Below are positions 1-8,446 of a stretch of DNA of 39,279 nucleotides, piece by piece. This DNA is from Nocardia beijingensis NBRC 16342 (GTDB lineage Bacteria; Actinomycetota; Actinomycetes; Mycobacteriales; Mycobacteriaceae), in contig NZ_BDBC01000075.1 of assembly GCF_001612785.1 (NCBI RefSeq), forward strand, positions 1 to 39,279, given 5' to 3'. Numbering within the stretch: the first letter of the stretch is position 1; the number at the start of each line of letters is the position of its first letter. The notes beneath the pieces were generated by a model. It did no database searches. It worked only from the letters and a program-made list of their open reading frames with translations, and was not told where the DNA came from. A program made the translations under genes and the position numbers.

Positions 1-406
1 ACCGAGCACGAGCATAGTCCGCGGTTTCCAGCAGGCCAGGTACGACAGATGGTTGGAATTGGGTGAGCTGAGCCGCCGAAGACTCCAGTCCCATGTACAC
101 ATCGAACGCCGGTGTGATCAACGATCCATAGTCGTGCCACCACGATTTCACCGGTATCTGTTCAGCCAGCGACAGCAGGTCCGCAGTCCGCTCATCGCCT
201 AGCTGGTACTGCTCGCATAGCAGCCGGATGTCGTGCGACCTGATCTTCTCCGTCTGCCCCTTCTCCAGACGTTGCAGCGTGCTCTTGCCCCACTCCATGA
301 GCTTCGCGGATTCGATCAAGGTCATGCCGAGCGCTTCTCGCGCGTCGCGCAGATGGCGGCCGAGTTGGCGACGCGGCAGCGTGCTGCCGGTCTCGTCCTC
401 TGACAA
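1..406 (-). CDS. XRE-family regulator with DUF5753 domain (partial, C-terminus beyond window)
   Basis: Helix-turn-helix DNA-binding regulator of the Scr1/XRE-DUF5753 type common in actinomycetes. The visible 135 residues carry an N-terminal HTH (LPRRQLGRHLRDAREALGMT, then a second helix with KSTLQRLEKGQ) and the start of the DUF5753 sensor region, including WWHDYGSL and PGLLETADYARAR. The gene runs off the left edge, so the stop is not seen. I chose TTG at 406 because GGGAGGG lies five bases upstream; an in-frame TTG further upstream has a poorer ribosome site. It is divergent from the small-gene set starting at 636. The arrangement resembles the second XRE locus at 32980-33852, whose protein aligns over this whole stretch. 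The ligand and operator are unknown. Confidence 0.85.
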   Translation of the reverse strand, partial: MSEDETGSTLPRRQLGRHLRDAREALGMTLIESAKLMEWGKSTLQRLEKGQTEKIRSHDIRLLCEQYQLGDERTADLLSLAEQIPVKSWWHDYGSLITPAFDVYMGLESSAAQLTQFQPSVVPGLLETADYARAR

Positions 407-635
407 GCCTTCCCTCCCGAGGTCGTCCGAGTTCCCTGTCGGGGAAATGGTGACACCTCCCGTGGGCAACCTGCTGGGAAATGGGCTGTCTTTCTTGGGT
501 TCCCACATTCCTTCTCCCAGGACCAAGCACTTCTCGTCTGCTTACCCCGCGTCTTGGCGAGAGCGATTTCTCCCGACCGGGGAGACCTCTCCGACTTTGG
601 GCGCATGACCAGCAACAGATCTGAGGGGAGCGCAG

Positions 636-1133
636 ATGGCGATGCAATCGTTCGGGGACACACCGCGATCCAGGTGTCAGTACTATCGGCGCGAGTGCGA
701 TCTACCCGCGGTGATCGACCCGCCCGAGTTGGGGCGGATCGTCCTGCGAGCTGGGTACGTGTCCGGGGTGACGATGCCCACCCGCCTGGGGCAAGCCGTG
801 AAAGCTCATATGCAGAGCCGGAGCGCTTCACTCGGACCCGTTGTGGCACACCCGCGTTCGGGGCGCTGGACGTTTCTCGTCGTCGCGGACCTGCCCGAGG
901 ACGACCGGCTGTTCGCGGAACTGTTCCGGCTGGACGTGAGCGTGTCCCGGTGCGGAGCGACGATCGCGCTGCCCTCGCCCACTGCCTCGTCCGGCGCGAT
1001 TCGCCAGTGGATAGTGCCGCCGCGCGGACCGTACCGGTCGTCGGGGCGCGTCGTGCTGGAAGGCATTCGCGCATGGGCTGATCAGATGCCGAACCGCCGT
1101 CGAGGGCTCAGGGCGGTGCCCGGTGCTCGATGA
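636..1133 (+). CDS. Conserved hypothetical protein next to XRE regulator
   Basis: Encodes 165 residues with no recognised catalytic motif. Visible features are an N-terminal CQYYRREC stretch with two cysteines, a segment GPVVAHPRSGRWTFLV and a conserved-looking LFAELFRLDVSVSRCGATIALPSP region. I recall similar short proteins lying divergently beside XRE/DUF5753 regulators in Nocardia, but function is unknown. A strong ribosome site (GAGGGGA) precedes the ATG. The 3' end overlaps the next gene by 11 bases, so the two are probably translated together. The neighbouring regulator on the opposite strand likely shares the 230-bp intergenic region. Confidence 0.75.
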   Translation: MAMQSFGDTPRSRCQYYRRECDLPAVIDPPELGRIVLRAGYVSGVTMPTRLGQAVKAHMQSRSASLGPVVAHPRSGRWTFLVVADLPEDDRLFAELFRLDVSVSRCGATIALPSPTASSGAIRQWIVPPRGPYRSSGRVVLEGIRAWADQMPNRRRGLRAVPGAR

Positions 1134-1356
1134 CCGCGTCATCGTCCCCTTCCGCACCGATCGGCCGCGTCCAGTGCGGTCCCGGTTCGCCCACGACAAC
1201 CCGCACTGGCCGGTGTCCGGCCGCAAGAACGCGATACGAGCCCTCGACCTGCACTGTGACTGCGACTACCGCACCTGCTCCACCCTCGTCGCCGCCGTGA
1301 TCGTGAGCCGAGACGGCTTCCGCTACTTCCGCGACCGCGAATCGGAGCGCCCGTGA
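1123..1356 (+). CDS. Small conserved hypothetical protein, Cys-containing
   Basis: A 77-residue protein starting at GTG inside the end of the previous gene. The sequence is charged and contains a CDCDYRTCS motif, which could bind metal or form disulfides, although this is only inferred from the cysteine spacing. An overlapping ATG in another frame gives a low-complexity Thr/Pro-rich product and was not chosen. The stop overlaps the GTG of the next gene as GTGA, consistent with a translationally coupled three-gene set. No function can be assigned. Confidence 0.65.
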   Translation: MLDDRVIVPFRTDRPRPVRSRFAHDNPHWPVSGRKNAIRALDLHCDCDYRTCSTLVAAVIVSRDGFRYFRDRESERP

Positions 1357-1560
1357 CATCCCCACGCCCCGACGAACCCGATGTCCGCCTGTCCATATTC
1401 CTGCACGGCATGCGCTTCGACTTCGTCGCCTGCCTCACCGCCGCCCTGCTGTTCCTCCAGGAACACCAGACCCGCCGCTACACCGATTCGGTGACCGTAG
1501 CGATCACCGACACCAGCGGCAAACCGCCTACCGAACGAACGACTGTATCTGGAACCCTGA
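1353..1560 (+). pseudogene. Small hypothetical protein, apparently frameshifted by one base
   Basis: Third gene of the small cassette, starting GTG in a GTGA overlap with the previous stop. It reads RLSIFLHGMRFDFVACLTAA followed by RRYTDSVTVAITDTSGKP in a coding-like style. After the codon for KP (about 1526) the frame degenerates and stays open all the way into the downstream membrane-protein gene at 1833. Skipping a single C at 1527-1528 restores a plausible ending, LPNERLYLEP, and a stop at 1558-1560. I therefore interpret the locus as a roughly 68-residue protein with a one-base insertion, natural or a sequencing error. The unrelated low-complexity translation 1561-1832 is probably not protein. 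Confidence 0.5.
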
Positions 1561-1832
1561 ATCGACGGCGGCTCCTTCGATCACCAGTCGCACGCCCACC
1601 AGCTGAACAGTGCGCCCCTGACCAGGCGCAGGAAACCGGGTACAGACCCCGCCGGTTCGCGACCGGGTTTCCACAGAAGCGCGGAGATTCGGGATTCACA
1701 CCCCGGTCGGCCACCGCCGATAGCTCAAACCGTAGAGCCCCGCTTCGTGATCGTGCCCCCGTACTCCGGCGGCGGGCACTCTGCGCCCTCGACGCGAACG
1801 TCCGGCCAGCTCGAGGCAGGATTGCGGGCAGC

Positions 1833-2564
1833 ATGACGGACAACGACGGCTCCTTTCGCACCGAACGGCGGCGGCACATCGCGCGGCTGGCGCTGTTCGT
1901 CGTGTTCCTGTTCGGGATGTTCTATCTGGTCGCCGTCGCCGGAGTGATCGACGTCGAACGCGTGCGGGACGCGATCGCCGCGACCGGACCCGCGGCCCCG
2001 TTCGCCTATCTTGTCGCCTCGGCGGTGCTCGGCGCCATCTTCGTGCCCGGCCCGATGCTGGCCGCGGGAAGCGGTCTGCTGTTCGGTCCGCTGGTCGGGA
2101 CGTTCGTGACGCTTGGCTCGGCGGTGGGCACGGCGATCATCACCAGCTTCCTCGGGCGGCGGGCGGGCCGCGAAAGCGCGCGCGGATTGCTCGGGGCGGA
2201 ACGCGCCGAGCGCATCGATGCGCAGATCGAGCGGCGCGGCTTGTGGGCCGTCGTCGGCCAGCGCTTCGTGCCCGGCATCTCGGATGCGCTCGCGTCGTAT
2301 GTGTTCGGCGCGTTCGGAGTTCCGCTGTGGCAGATGGCCGTCGGCGCGTTCATCGGATCGGCCCCACGCGCCTTCGTCTACACCGCGCTCGGCGCGTCCA
2401 TCGGCGACCTGTCGGCCCCGCTGGCCTACACCGCCATCGCGGTCTGGTGCGCCACCGCGATCATCGGAGCCTTCGCCGCGCACCGCGGATACCGCAGCTG
2501 GCGCGGCGGCGCGAACCGCGAGCCAGAAGCTGCGCCGGATCCCTGCGGCGACTCGGACAAGTAG
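1833..2564 (+). CDS. TVP38/TMEM64 (VTT-domain) family membrane protein
   Basis: A 243-residue integral membrane protein of the DedA-related VTT superfamily, whose members are thought to act in membrane lipid homeostasis or small-solute transport at the cytoplasmic membrane. The N-terminus is basic (RTERRRHIARL), followed by a first membrane span. The family hallmarks are PGPMLAAGSGLLFGP followed by a glycine-rich GSAVGTAIITSFLGRRAG re-entrant segment, and QRFVPGISDALASYVFGAFG with a terminal pair of spans. The frame is open upstream to 1353, but the VTT domain requires only the ATG at 1833. The upstream AGG is 12 bases away, so the start is moderately certain. It stands alone with no operon partner downstream. 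Confidence 0.8.
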   Translation: MTDNDGSFRTERRRHIARLALFVVFLFGMFYLVAVAGVIDVERVRDAIAATGPAAPFAYLVASAVLGAIFVPGPMLAAGSGLLFGPLVGTFVTLGSAVGTAIITSFLGRRAGRESARGLLGAERAERIDAQIERRGLWAVVGQRFVPGISDALASYVFGAFGVPLWQMAVGAFIGSAPRAFVYTALGASIGDLSAPLAYTAIAVWCATAIIGAFAAHRGYRSWRGGANREPEAAPDPCGDSDK

Positions 2565-2820
2565 ACCTACCTGCCCGACTGTTGCGATTCACCCACACGA
2601 TGTGGCCGTACGCCTGACCCGGCTCGGGCACCGAGAAAAACCGATCGGTCAACCGTTACGTCCATCACCGCTTGCCCCATTGTTGACGCGAGACGGCAAG
2701 CGCCGCTTCCCAATACGCGACCCCCGATGACTCCAAGCGTGTGCTGCTGCGAAGCGGTCGGCGTGCTTGCTAGCGTTTGTCGCGAACGTTTCGTTCCGGC
2801 CGACGATCCGGGGGTGCGGC

Positions 2821-4137
2821 TTGCGCAGTGACGGTGTGGATGAAATCGCGGTGTCGACTCGCTGGGTGGTGCTCGCGCTCGCGGGTGGCGTGTGCGCGCT
2901 GATCGTGCAGGCGGTGTTGGTCCCGTTGTGGGCGGCTCCGCAATTCGGATTGCTGGTCAATCAAGGCGATCTGGAGATCTACCGCAGCGGCGCGTTGCAG
3001 CTGCTGCATCGGGACCCGCTGTACGCGGCTCCGGTGCCTCCGGGTGGCTGGTTCACCTATCCGCCCTTCGCGGCGATGTGTTTCGTTCCGCTGGCGCTGC
3101 TCTCGTTCGACATGGCCCGGATCGCAGGGTTCGCGATCACCTGTTTCGCCTTGTGGGCCACCATCTGGCGATGCTGGCGGGTGCTCGGCTACCGCGCCGA
3201 TGTGCGCCTCGCGGTGTTCTGCCTCGGCTTGGCGGCGGTCGCGGTGGATATCGAGGCGGTACGCGGGACGTTGTGGCAGGGCCAGGTGAATCTGGTGCTC
3301 ATGGCGATCATCGTGTGGGATCTGACGCGGCCCGCATCCGCCCGTTTCCGTGGGTGGTCGGTCGGAGTGGCGACAGGCGTGAAACTGACCGCGATCGTGT
3401 TCGTGCCATATCTGCTCGTCACGCGACAGTGGCGTGCGGCGGCCACGGCCCTGACGACCACGGCGGCTACCGTGCTGTTCGCTTGGCTGGTCGCGCCGTC
3501 GGACTCTCGTGAGTATTGGTCGCACGCGGTGCGCGACACCGATCGGATCGGGCCGGTGACTCATCCGGGCAACCAATCGATCAACGGGGTCTTGGCGAAC
3601 ATCTGGGCACCGGCCGCAGCGCCGACCTGGATATGGCTGCTGTGCGTAACAGTCGCGGCGGCACTCGGTTTCGCCGCCGCGTGGGCGGCCCACCGACTAG
3701 GCCAGGAACTGCTCGGGTTGGTCGTGACCGGACTGATCGGCTGCGCGATCCCGCCGTTGGCCTGGGGACATCACTGGGTATGGTTCGTGCCGCTGCTGAT
3801 TCTGCTGTCGCACTACACGATTCGCGAGCATTCCCGTATCCGGCCAGTACTCTCGGCGGCCACGGCGACGAGTGCCGCCGCCGTCTCGATGTGGTTCACC
3901 ACCGTCGTTTTCGCCGAAATCCAACGACTCGACCTCACCGGCGCACCGAGTTACGTCCCGGCCATGAACGCCGCAGTGGAACGAATGCCGCAGTGGTGCC
4001 GCGCTGTCGTCTGCGGTGTTCCGCCGACGGTCTATCTCACGGTGGTGATCGCTATCCTCGCCTGTCGGCTCCGGTCGCGCCGAGCCCGGAACACCGTCGA
4101 CGCACAGCCGCCGATCCCGGTCTCGAGCCACAATTAG
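2821..4137 (+). CDS. GT87 family (DUF2029) polyprenol-phosphate-mannose-type alpha-mannosyltransferase
   Basis: A polytopic GT-C glycosyltransferase of about 438 residues. GT87 enzymes such as PimE add alpha-1,2-mannose to phosphatidylinositol mannosides or lipoarabinomannan on the outer face of the membrane. The diagnostic features are an early periplasmic GDLEIYRSGA containing the likely catalytic Asp, TYPPFAAMCFVPLALL, WQGQVNLVLMAIIVWD, the HPGNQSINGVLANIW loop and WGHHWVWFVPLL. About ten hydrophobic spans are visible. The start is ambiguous: the frame opens at 2767, TTG 2821 has a GGGGG tract upstream, and GTG 2836 or 2851 are also possible. The precise acceptor cannot be told from sequence. 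The gene is not in an operon. Confidence 0.8.
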   Translation: MRSDGVDEIAVSTRWVVLALAGGVCALIVQAVLVPLWAAPQFGLLVNQGDLEIYRSGALQLLHRDPLYAAPVPPGGWFTYPPFAAMCFVPLALLSFDMARIAGFAITCFALWATIWRCWRVLGYRADVRLAVFCLGLAAVAVDIEAVRGTLWQGQVNLVLMAIIVWDLTRPASARFRGWSVGVATGVKLTAIVFVPYLLVTRQWRAAATALTTTAATVLFAWLVAPSDSREYWSHAVRDTDRIGPVTHPGNQSINGVLANIWAPAAAPTWIWLLCVTVAAALGFAAAWAAHRLGQELLGLVVTGLIGCAIPPLAWGHHWVWFVPLLILLSHYTIREHSRIRPVLSAATATSAAAVSMWFTTVVFAEIQRLDLTGAPSYVPAMNAAVERMPQWCRAVVCGVPPTVYLTVVIAILACRLRSRRARNTVDAQPPIPVSSHN

Positions 4138-4196
4138 GGCACGTTCGAGAATCCGCGGCCGTCCCTGTGCCGGTGTTCGAGACCGCTGCGGCGCGG

Positions 4197-4202
4197 TACT
4201 TT
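4197..4202 (+). promoter_or_regulatory. -10 hexamer for gene at 4210
   Basis: TACTTT lies seven bases before the GTG at 4210. This spacing puts the transcription start at or next to the start codon, suggesting a leaderless mRNA. No convincing -35 was seen. Confidence 0.4.
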
Positions 4203-4209
4203 TGGTCCG

Positions 4210-4827
4210 GTGAGCAACCGGGAGCCACTTGTCCGGGCATTGGTCGAACAGGTTGAGCCGAACAGGGCTCCTGGGCCGATTCACCTGGCATTCACTTTCG
4301 TTCCAGTCGTTGTGTTGGTGTGCGTCTACTACGACTGGTGGCCGTCCCGCTACGGCTCCTTGGCCTGGGTTGATCCGCTGTTGTCCGGCGCTGCGGCCGT
4401 ACTCGTGCTCCTCATCTGCGGTGCGGTATGGGCGGTCCGCACGCTGTATGTCGTAGGTAGAGGCCGAACACGGTCATGGTGGATCGCGGCTGCGCCCGCG
4501 CTGATTCTCGCTGTTGCAGGCACAATTTCGCTCCTGCCCCGCCCGTCGTTCGAAGACACCCGTCCGCAGTTCGAGCAGGTGGCCCTTGACCTGCTGGCGA
4601 GTTCGGAAGCTTCACGCTCCCATGTCGAAATCGGCCGGTTCGACCTGAGCTCTGTAAGGAAGGACCCCGACGGAACCGTCTACTTCATCGAGGATGGCGG
4701 CCTCGGGCTCACGGTGAGCAGTGGGTGGGCGTACTCACCTCATGGCACACCGGTTGGATTCGACGACTTCACCGCAACCCACCTCGGTGGCCCGTGGTAC
4801 GAGTTCACTGCTGTATGGCGTAGCTGA
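4210..4827 (+). CDS. Hypothetical membrane protein
   Basis: Encodes 205 residues that I do not recognise as a named family. Three hydrophobic spans are visible: around residues 25-42 (IHLAFTFVPVVVLVCVYY), 58-80 (VDPLLSGAAAVLVLLICGAV) and 95-110 (WWIAAAPALILAVAGTI). A soluble C-terminal half follows, ending VGFDDFTATHLGGPWYEFTAVW. This suggests an anchored extracytoplasmic domain. There is no ribosome site; instead a TACTTT hexamer sits seven bases before the GTG, suggesting a leaderless transcript. The neighbours give no functional clue. Confidence 0.65.
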   Translation: MSNREPLVRALVEQVEPNRAPGPIHLAFTFVPVVVLVCVYYDWWPSRYGSLAWVDPLLSGAAAVLVLLICGAVWAVRTLYVVGRGRTRSWWIAAAPALILAVAGTISLLPRPSFEDTRPQFEQVALDLLASSEASRSHVEIGRFDLSSVRKDPDGTVYFIEDGGLGLTVSSGWAYSPHGTPVGFDDFTATHLGGPWYEFTAVWRS

Positions 4828-4894
4828 CGTCGCCGCCTCCTCACCACTGGGAGCATCGAGCGTTCCAGACCAGCTGGTATGACACGCTGTCGTC

Positions 4895-5293
4895 ATGTCC
4901 ACCCGGCCCACCACCTCGCCGAACCTCACAGACCAGGGACGTATCGCCTCGATTCTGCGGTTCACCACCGAACTGATCGCCTGGATCGCCACCCCATGGG
5001 CACTGGCCGATCACTCGGTCGCGCTCGCGGTCGCGGCATTGGTCCTGCTCATCGGGCTGCCGACTCTCTTCGCCACCCCTGGCGACAAGAGGCAGGTCCT
5101 CATCCCTGTCCCCGGCGTAGTCACCATCGGTCTCGTCGTTCTCCAACTCGCCGCCGCCGTGCTCGCGTCCTGGGCCGCATGGCCCGCATGGGCGGCCGTC
5201 GTCGTCACGACGCTGACGGTCGTCACGGTAATCACCGAACTGCCGCGTTGGCGCTGGCTACTCGGGGCACCGGCCCATCCCGACGATCGGTGA
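4895..5293 (+). CDS. Small integral membrane protein, probable DUF2568/YrdB type
   Basis: A 132-residue protein with four predicted membrane helices: LRFTTELIAWIATPWAL, SVALAVAALVLLIGLPTLF, PGVVTIGLVVLQLAAAVLAS and WPAWAAVVVTTLTVVTVI. The pattern of a first RF-x-TEL helix and a G-L-P break resembles the DUF2568 family, which has no established biochemical role. The start is the ATG before STRPTTSPNL. The gene is followed closely by the 3' end of a convergent cupin gene. Assignment to the family is by eye and should be treated as tentative. Confidence 0.65.
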   Translation: MSTRPTTSPNLTDQGRIASILRFTTELIAWIATPWALADHSVALAVAALVLLIGLPTLFATPGDKRQVLIPVPGVVTIGLVVLQLAAAVLASWAAWPAWAAVVVTTLTVVTVITELPRWRWLLGAPAHPDDR

Positions 5294-5421
5294 CCCTGGG
5301 ACCGGCACCGGTCGAATTCCTGCGTGATGCCGACACCATTACGGTGCCCGCGCCGCCGGATCGCCCGACCGCCGCTGTCCGGACGCCATCGCGCAGCCGC
5401 CGCAATCGCGACCGACCGGTC

Positions 5422-5868
5422 CTACGCGCAGGCCGGGGCGGGTGCGTCGACGAACAGCGGTTCGCCCGTGGGCGGGGCGTAGACGACGTCGAGGACGAGC
5501 GGCTCCGCGCCGAGGTTCCGGCCGATGTGCACATTCCATTCACCCGCCGGTTCGTAGATGAACTCGCCGGTGCGGAAGACCGGAGCGTCGCAGTCGGGGC
5601 CGGGGTGGGTGAGCGTGCCCGAACGGACGAAACCGAAGACCGGGCCGAGGTGGTAGTGCCAACCGGTGGAGCCGCCGGGGCCGATGGTGATCTCGCGAAC
5701 GACCAGATCGGTGCCCGCCACGAACGGCACCAGCCCGGCGGGTATCTGCGCCTGGCCGAGGGTGACGGCGGTGATGTCGCTACCGGGCGTCGCGTCGGCG
5801 GGCGCCGCGCTCACCAGCGCACCGGCGAGCGCGACCGGCACCGCGGCGACGCGGAGAAAGAGCGTCAT
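5422..5868 (-). CDS. Secreted cupin-domain protein
   Basis: A 148-residue exported protein. The first ~26 residues form a Sec signal peptide (MTLFLRVAAVPVALAGALV, then SAAPADA), after which a single cupin barrel spans residues ~45-140. The metal-ligand region GSTGWHYHLGPVFGFVRSG supplies two histidines, and GEFIYEPAGEWNVHIGRN supplies the second cupin motif. The family ranges from enzymes to sugar-binding proteins, so no substrate is assigned. The ATG is preceded at exactly six bases by TAAGCT, so the mRNA is probably leaderless. It is divergent from a TetR regulator, with a perfect 11-bp inverted repeat between them, so control by that regulator is plausible. Confidence 0.8.
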   Translation of the reverse strand: MTLFLRVAAVPVALAGALVSAAPADATPGSDITAVTLGQAQIPAGLVPFVAGTDLVVREITIGPGGSTGWHYHLGPVFGFVRSGTLTHPGPDCDAPVFRTGEFIYEPAGEWNVHIGRNLGAEPLVLDVVYAPPTGEPLFVDAPAPACA

Positions 5869-5874
5869 CCTGGC

Positions 5875-5880
5875 AGCTTA
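5875..5880 (-). promoter_or_regulatory. -10 hexamer of leaderless cupin promoter
   Basis: TAAGCT on the minus strand lies exactly six bases before the ATG at 5868 (TAAGCTgccaggATG), predicting transcription from the start codon. The -35 is weak (TGTTCC-like). Confidence 0.5.
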
Positions 5881-5881
5881 G

Positions 5882-5927
5882 CCACGGCGGCGGCATCGGA
5901 ACACGCGTTCGCCCAACGCCGCCGTGG
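5882..5927. promoter_or_regulatory. 11-bp perfect inverted repeat, candidate TetR operator
   Basis: Arms CCACGGCGGCG at 5882-5892 and CGCCGCCGTGG at 5917-5927 are exact reverse complements with a 24-bp spacer. They lie between the divergent cupin and TetR promoters. An operator role is inferred from position only; the long spacer is atypical for one TetR dimer. Confidence 0.35.
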
Positions 5928-5956
5928 TGACGAGCACCCGCGCCGCGATCCTGGAT

Positions 5957-5962
5957 TACCGT
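5957..5962 (+). promoter_or_regulatory. -10 hexamer deciding TetR start
   Basis: TACCGT is followed by six bases (acgtac) and then GTG at 5969. This spacing favours a leaderless transcript and start codon 5969 over the upstream in-frame GTG at 5924. Confidence 0.45.
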
Positions 5963-5968
5963 ACGTAC

Positions 5969-6652
5969 GTGGCCCGGACAGACGAAGCGGATTCCACGGC
6001 GAACATCCTCGACGCCGTGGTGTCGATGCTCGAATCGGACGGCTACGACGCCGTCCAGTTGCGCGCGGTCGCCCGGAACGCGCACGTCTCGCTGGCCACG
6101 GTCTACAAGCGGTACCCCACCCGCGACGATCTCATGCTCGCCGCCGTCGAGCGATGGATGGCGACCAATACCTACGCCACCCCGGCCCCGCGCATCGAGG
6201 GCGAGGCACTGGCCGATGGCCTGATGCGGTTGCTGCGCTACGTGTTCGAGCCGTGGGAACGAAATCCCCGGATGCTCGAAGCCTACTATCGCGCGCGCTC
6301 GGGCCCCGGTGGCCGGCGACTGGACGGGCAAGGCTTCGACGCCGTGCTGCCCGCCGCGAGCGCCTTGCTCGCCGATCTCGATCCGGACTACACCGCCGAC
6401 ATCGCGCTGGTGCTGACCAACATGATCTACGCGCTGATCGGCCGCTTCGCGCACGCCGATCTCGACATCGCCGAAATCCTGCCCGCCATGGAGCGCACGG
6501 TGCTCAGGCTGACCGGGAACAACGAACCGCTGTCGGCTGCCGCCGGGTCAGCGCGGCCGGACGCGCCGGAGTTTCCGTGGAGCGCTTCGCTGGTCTCCCC
6601 GTTCTCCCCAGGCCCTCTCCCGGATTCGAAGCAATCGCCGGAACAGGAATAG
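5969..6652 (+). CDS. TetR/AcrR-family transcriptional regulator
   Basis: A 227-residue repressor-type regulator. The N-terminal HTH (roughly residues 10-55) reads ILDAVVSMLESDGYDAVQLR, then VARNAHVSLATVYKRYPTRD, the classic TetR recognition-helix signature. The C-terminal ligand-binding domain ends near ILPAMERTVLRLTG, followed by a disordered tail rich in Pro and Ser. The frame is open to GTG 5924, but that start has no ribosome site and lies inside an inverted repeat. GTG 5969 sits six bases after TACCGT and leaves a normal short N-terminus, so I chose it. Targets may be itself, the divergent cupin, or the phosphatase gene 80 bp downstream; none can be proven from sequence. Confidence 0.85.
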   Translation: MARTDEADSTANILDAVVSMLESDGYDAVQLRAVARNAHVSLATVYKRYPTRDDLMLAAVERWMATNTYATPAPRIEGEALADGLMRLLRYVFEPWERNPRMLEAYYRARSGPGGRRLDGQGFDAVLPAASALLADLDPDYTADIALVLTNMIYALIGRFAHADLDIAEILPAMERTVLRLTGNNEPLSAAAGSARPDAPEFPWSASLVSPFSPGPLPDSKQSPEQE

Positions 6653-6736
6653 CGAAACCCACTGTTCACGAGGTATTCCCGCCCGCGGCGCGACGCCGAG
6701 TTGCTCGGCGCGCCCGCCCGGTACAGCATCTGCGAT

Positions 6737-8440
6737 ATGCCGTCCACACCGCTGAATCCAGCAGGCGACATTCCGGACACCGGAATTCCCGGCCGTCTCG
6801 CTGCCCACATGACCATGGCCGAGCAGCACGAATGGCACCGCGCCTACCTGCGCCGCCGCCCGGTGTCGCGGCGCAACATCCTGCGTGGCGCGGCCGCGGC
6901 GGCAGCGGTGGCCGCGGTCGGCACCACGCCGTTCGGCAGGCGCGCCTACGCCGAGGAGGCGCAGCTCGCGGTGGGTGGACGCCGCGTCGCCTTCGGGCCG
7001 GACGCGGCCAGCCAATTGCGATTCGCGGCGCAGCTCTCGCGGCGTCCGGCGGGCGCCGCGGTGTATCTCGACCACGGCCCGACACCGGCGCTGGGTGCGA
7101 CGGTCGAGGCCGAGGTGCGCAACCTGCTCACCCAGTTGCCCACCGCCGACGGCGGCGTGCTCGCGGCCGAACAGTTCTACGTCCACGCGCCGGTGGACGG
7201 CCTGCCCGGACGGGTACCGCACTTCTACCGCTGGCGGACCTCCGACGGATTCGCCGGCGACATCCGCGCCGCCGCGCCCGCGATGCCGAGCGCACGCCCC
7301 TCGGTCCTTCCGTTCCGCTTCACCATGATGGGCGACCAGGGCACCGACGAGACCCCGGCGCTGCCGGAGGGCGTCGCTCCCGGCGACTACGACGACAAGT
7401 ACTACAAGGCCGACAACGATCCCGCCGCGCCGCACGCGAGCAATGTGCTGCGTCAGATCGCCGCCGCCCGGCCGGACTTCCACATCCTCGCAGGCGACAT
7501 CGCCTACGCCGACCCGTCCGGCGCGGGCAAACCGGGACAGTTCGCCCCGCACGGAACGCGACCGGCGAGCGGTTTCGACAAATACAACCCGTACGTCTGG
7601 GACGTCTACCTCAACGCCATCGAGTCCAGCGCCGCCCAGACGCCGTGGATGTTCGCCACCGGCAACCACGACATGGAGGCGACCTACGGCGACCACGGCT
7701 ACGGCGGGCATCTGGCGCGCCTGGACTTCCCCGGCAACGGTCCGGCGGGCTGCCCGTCGGCGTACACGTTCACCTACGGCAACGTCGCGGTGCTCTCGCT
7801 GGACGCCAACGACGTCACCTACGAGATCCGCGCCAACAGCGGGTATTCCGGTGGGGCGCAGACCAGTTGGGTGGAGCGCACCCTTGCTGCCCACCGCGCC
7901 GACCCCGACATCGACTTCATCGTCTGCTTCTTCCATCACTGCGCGTATTCGACCACCGAATCGCACGCCAGCGACGGCGGCGTGCGCGATGCCTGGGTCG
8001 GGCTGTTCGACCGCTACCAAGTGGACCTGGTCCTGCAGGGCCACAACCACGTCTACGAGCGCACCGATCCGCTGCGCGGCGGACAGGCGACGAAGGTCGC
8101 GGGCGACAACTCGATCGTCTACCCGGAGACCGACGGCACCGTCTACTACACGGTGGGCGGCGGCGGACGCCCGCGCTACGAATTCCAGCCCGGATCGCAG
8201 GAGACCTTCCGCGGCAACGAGCTGGCCGACACCTCGGTGCCCAACAGCTATGTGTGGACGCCGGGCGGCGGCAAGCAGGACGAAGCCGCGCCGTGGTCAC
8301 GGGTCCGCTTCCGCAACTACTCGTTCCTGCGCGTCGACGTCCGGCCGGGCGTGTTCGCCAGCGAGATGGACGTGGTGGCGGTGGACGAGTACGGCCGCGA
8401 ATTCGACCGCGTGCTGTTCCGGCGGCAGGTCAGGGCCTGA
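6737..8440 (+). CDS. Tat-exported purple acid phosphatase-family metallophosphoesterase
   Basis: A 567-residue secreted phosphoesterase with a binuclear metal centre. A twin-arginine signal is present near residues 38-65 (VSRRNILRGAAAAAAVAAVG), indicating folded export. The five purple-acid-phosphatase blocks appear in order: MGDQG, AGDIAYAD, ATGNHDME, CFFHHCAY and LQGHNHVYERT. These supply the Asp, Tyr, Asn and His metal ligands. An N-terminal beta domain (about 80-200) precedes the catalytic domain, as in the mycobacterial Rv2577-type enzyme. Likely role: extracytoplasmic hydrolysis of phosphomonoesters. The ATG at 6737 has no clear ribosome site; the frame extends to 6701. It follows the TetR gene in the same direction, so co-regulation is possible. 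Confidence 0.9.
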   Translation: MPSTPLNPAGDIPDTGIPGRLAAHMTMAEQHEWHRAYLRRRPVSRRNILRGAAAAAAVAAVGTTPFGRRAYAEEAQLAVGGRRVAFGPDAASQLRFAAQLSRRPAGAAVYLDHGPTPALGATVEAEVRNLLTQLPTADGGVLAAEQFYVHAPVDGLPGRVPHFYRWRTSDGFAGDIRAAAPAMPSARPSVLPFRFTMMGDQGTDETPALPEGVAPGDYDDKYYKADNDPAAPHASNVLRQIAAARPDFHILAGDIAYADPSGAGKPGQFAPHGTRPASGFDKYNPYVWDVYLNAIESSAAQTPWMFATGNHDMEATYGDHGYGGHLARLDFPGNGPAGCPSAYTFTYGNVAVLSLDANDVTYEIRANSGYSGGAQTSWVERTLAAHRADPDIDFIVCFFHHCAYSTTESHASDGGVRDAWVGLFDRYQVDLVLQGHNHVYERTDPLRGGQATKVAGDNSIVYPETDGTVYYTVGGGGRPRYEFQPGSQETFRGNELADTSVPNSYVWTPGGGKQDEAAPWSRVRFRNYSFLRVDVRPGVFASEMDVVAVDEYGREFDRVLFRRQVRA

Positions 8441-8446
8441 TCAGGG

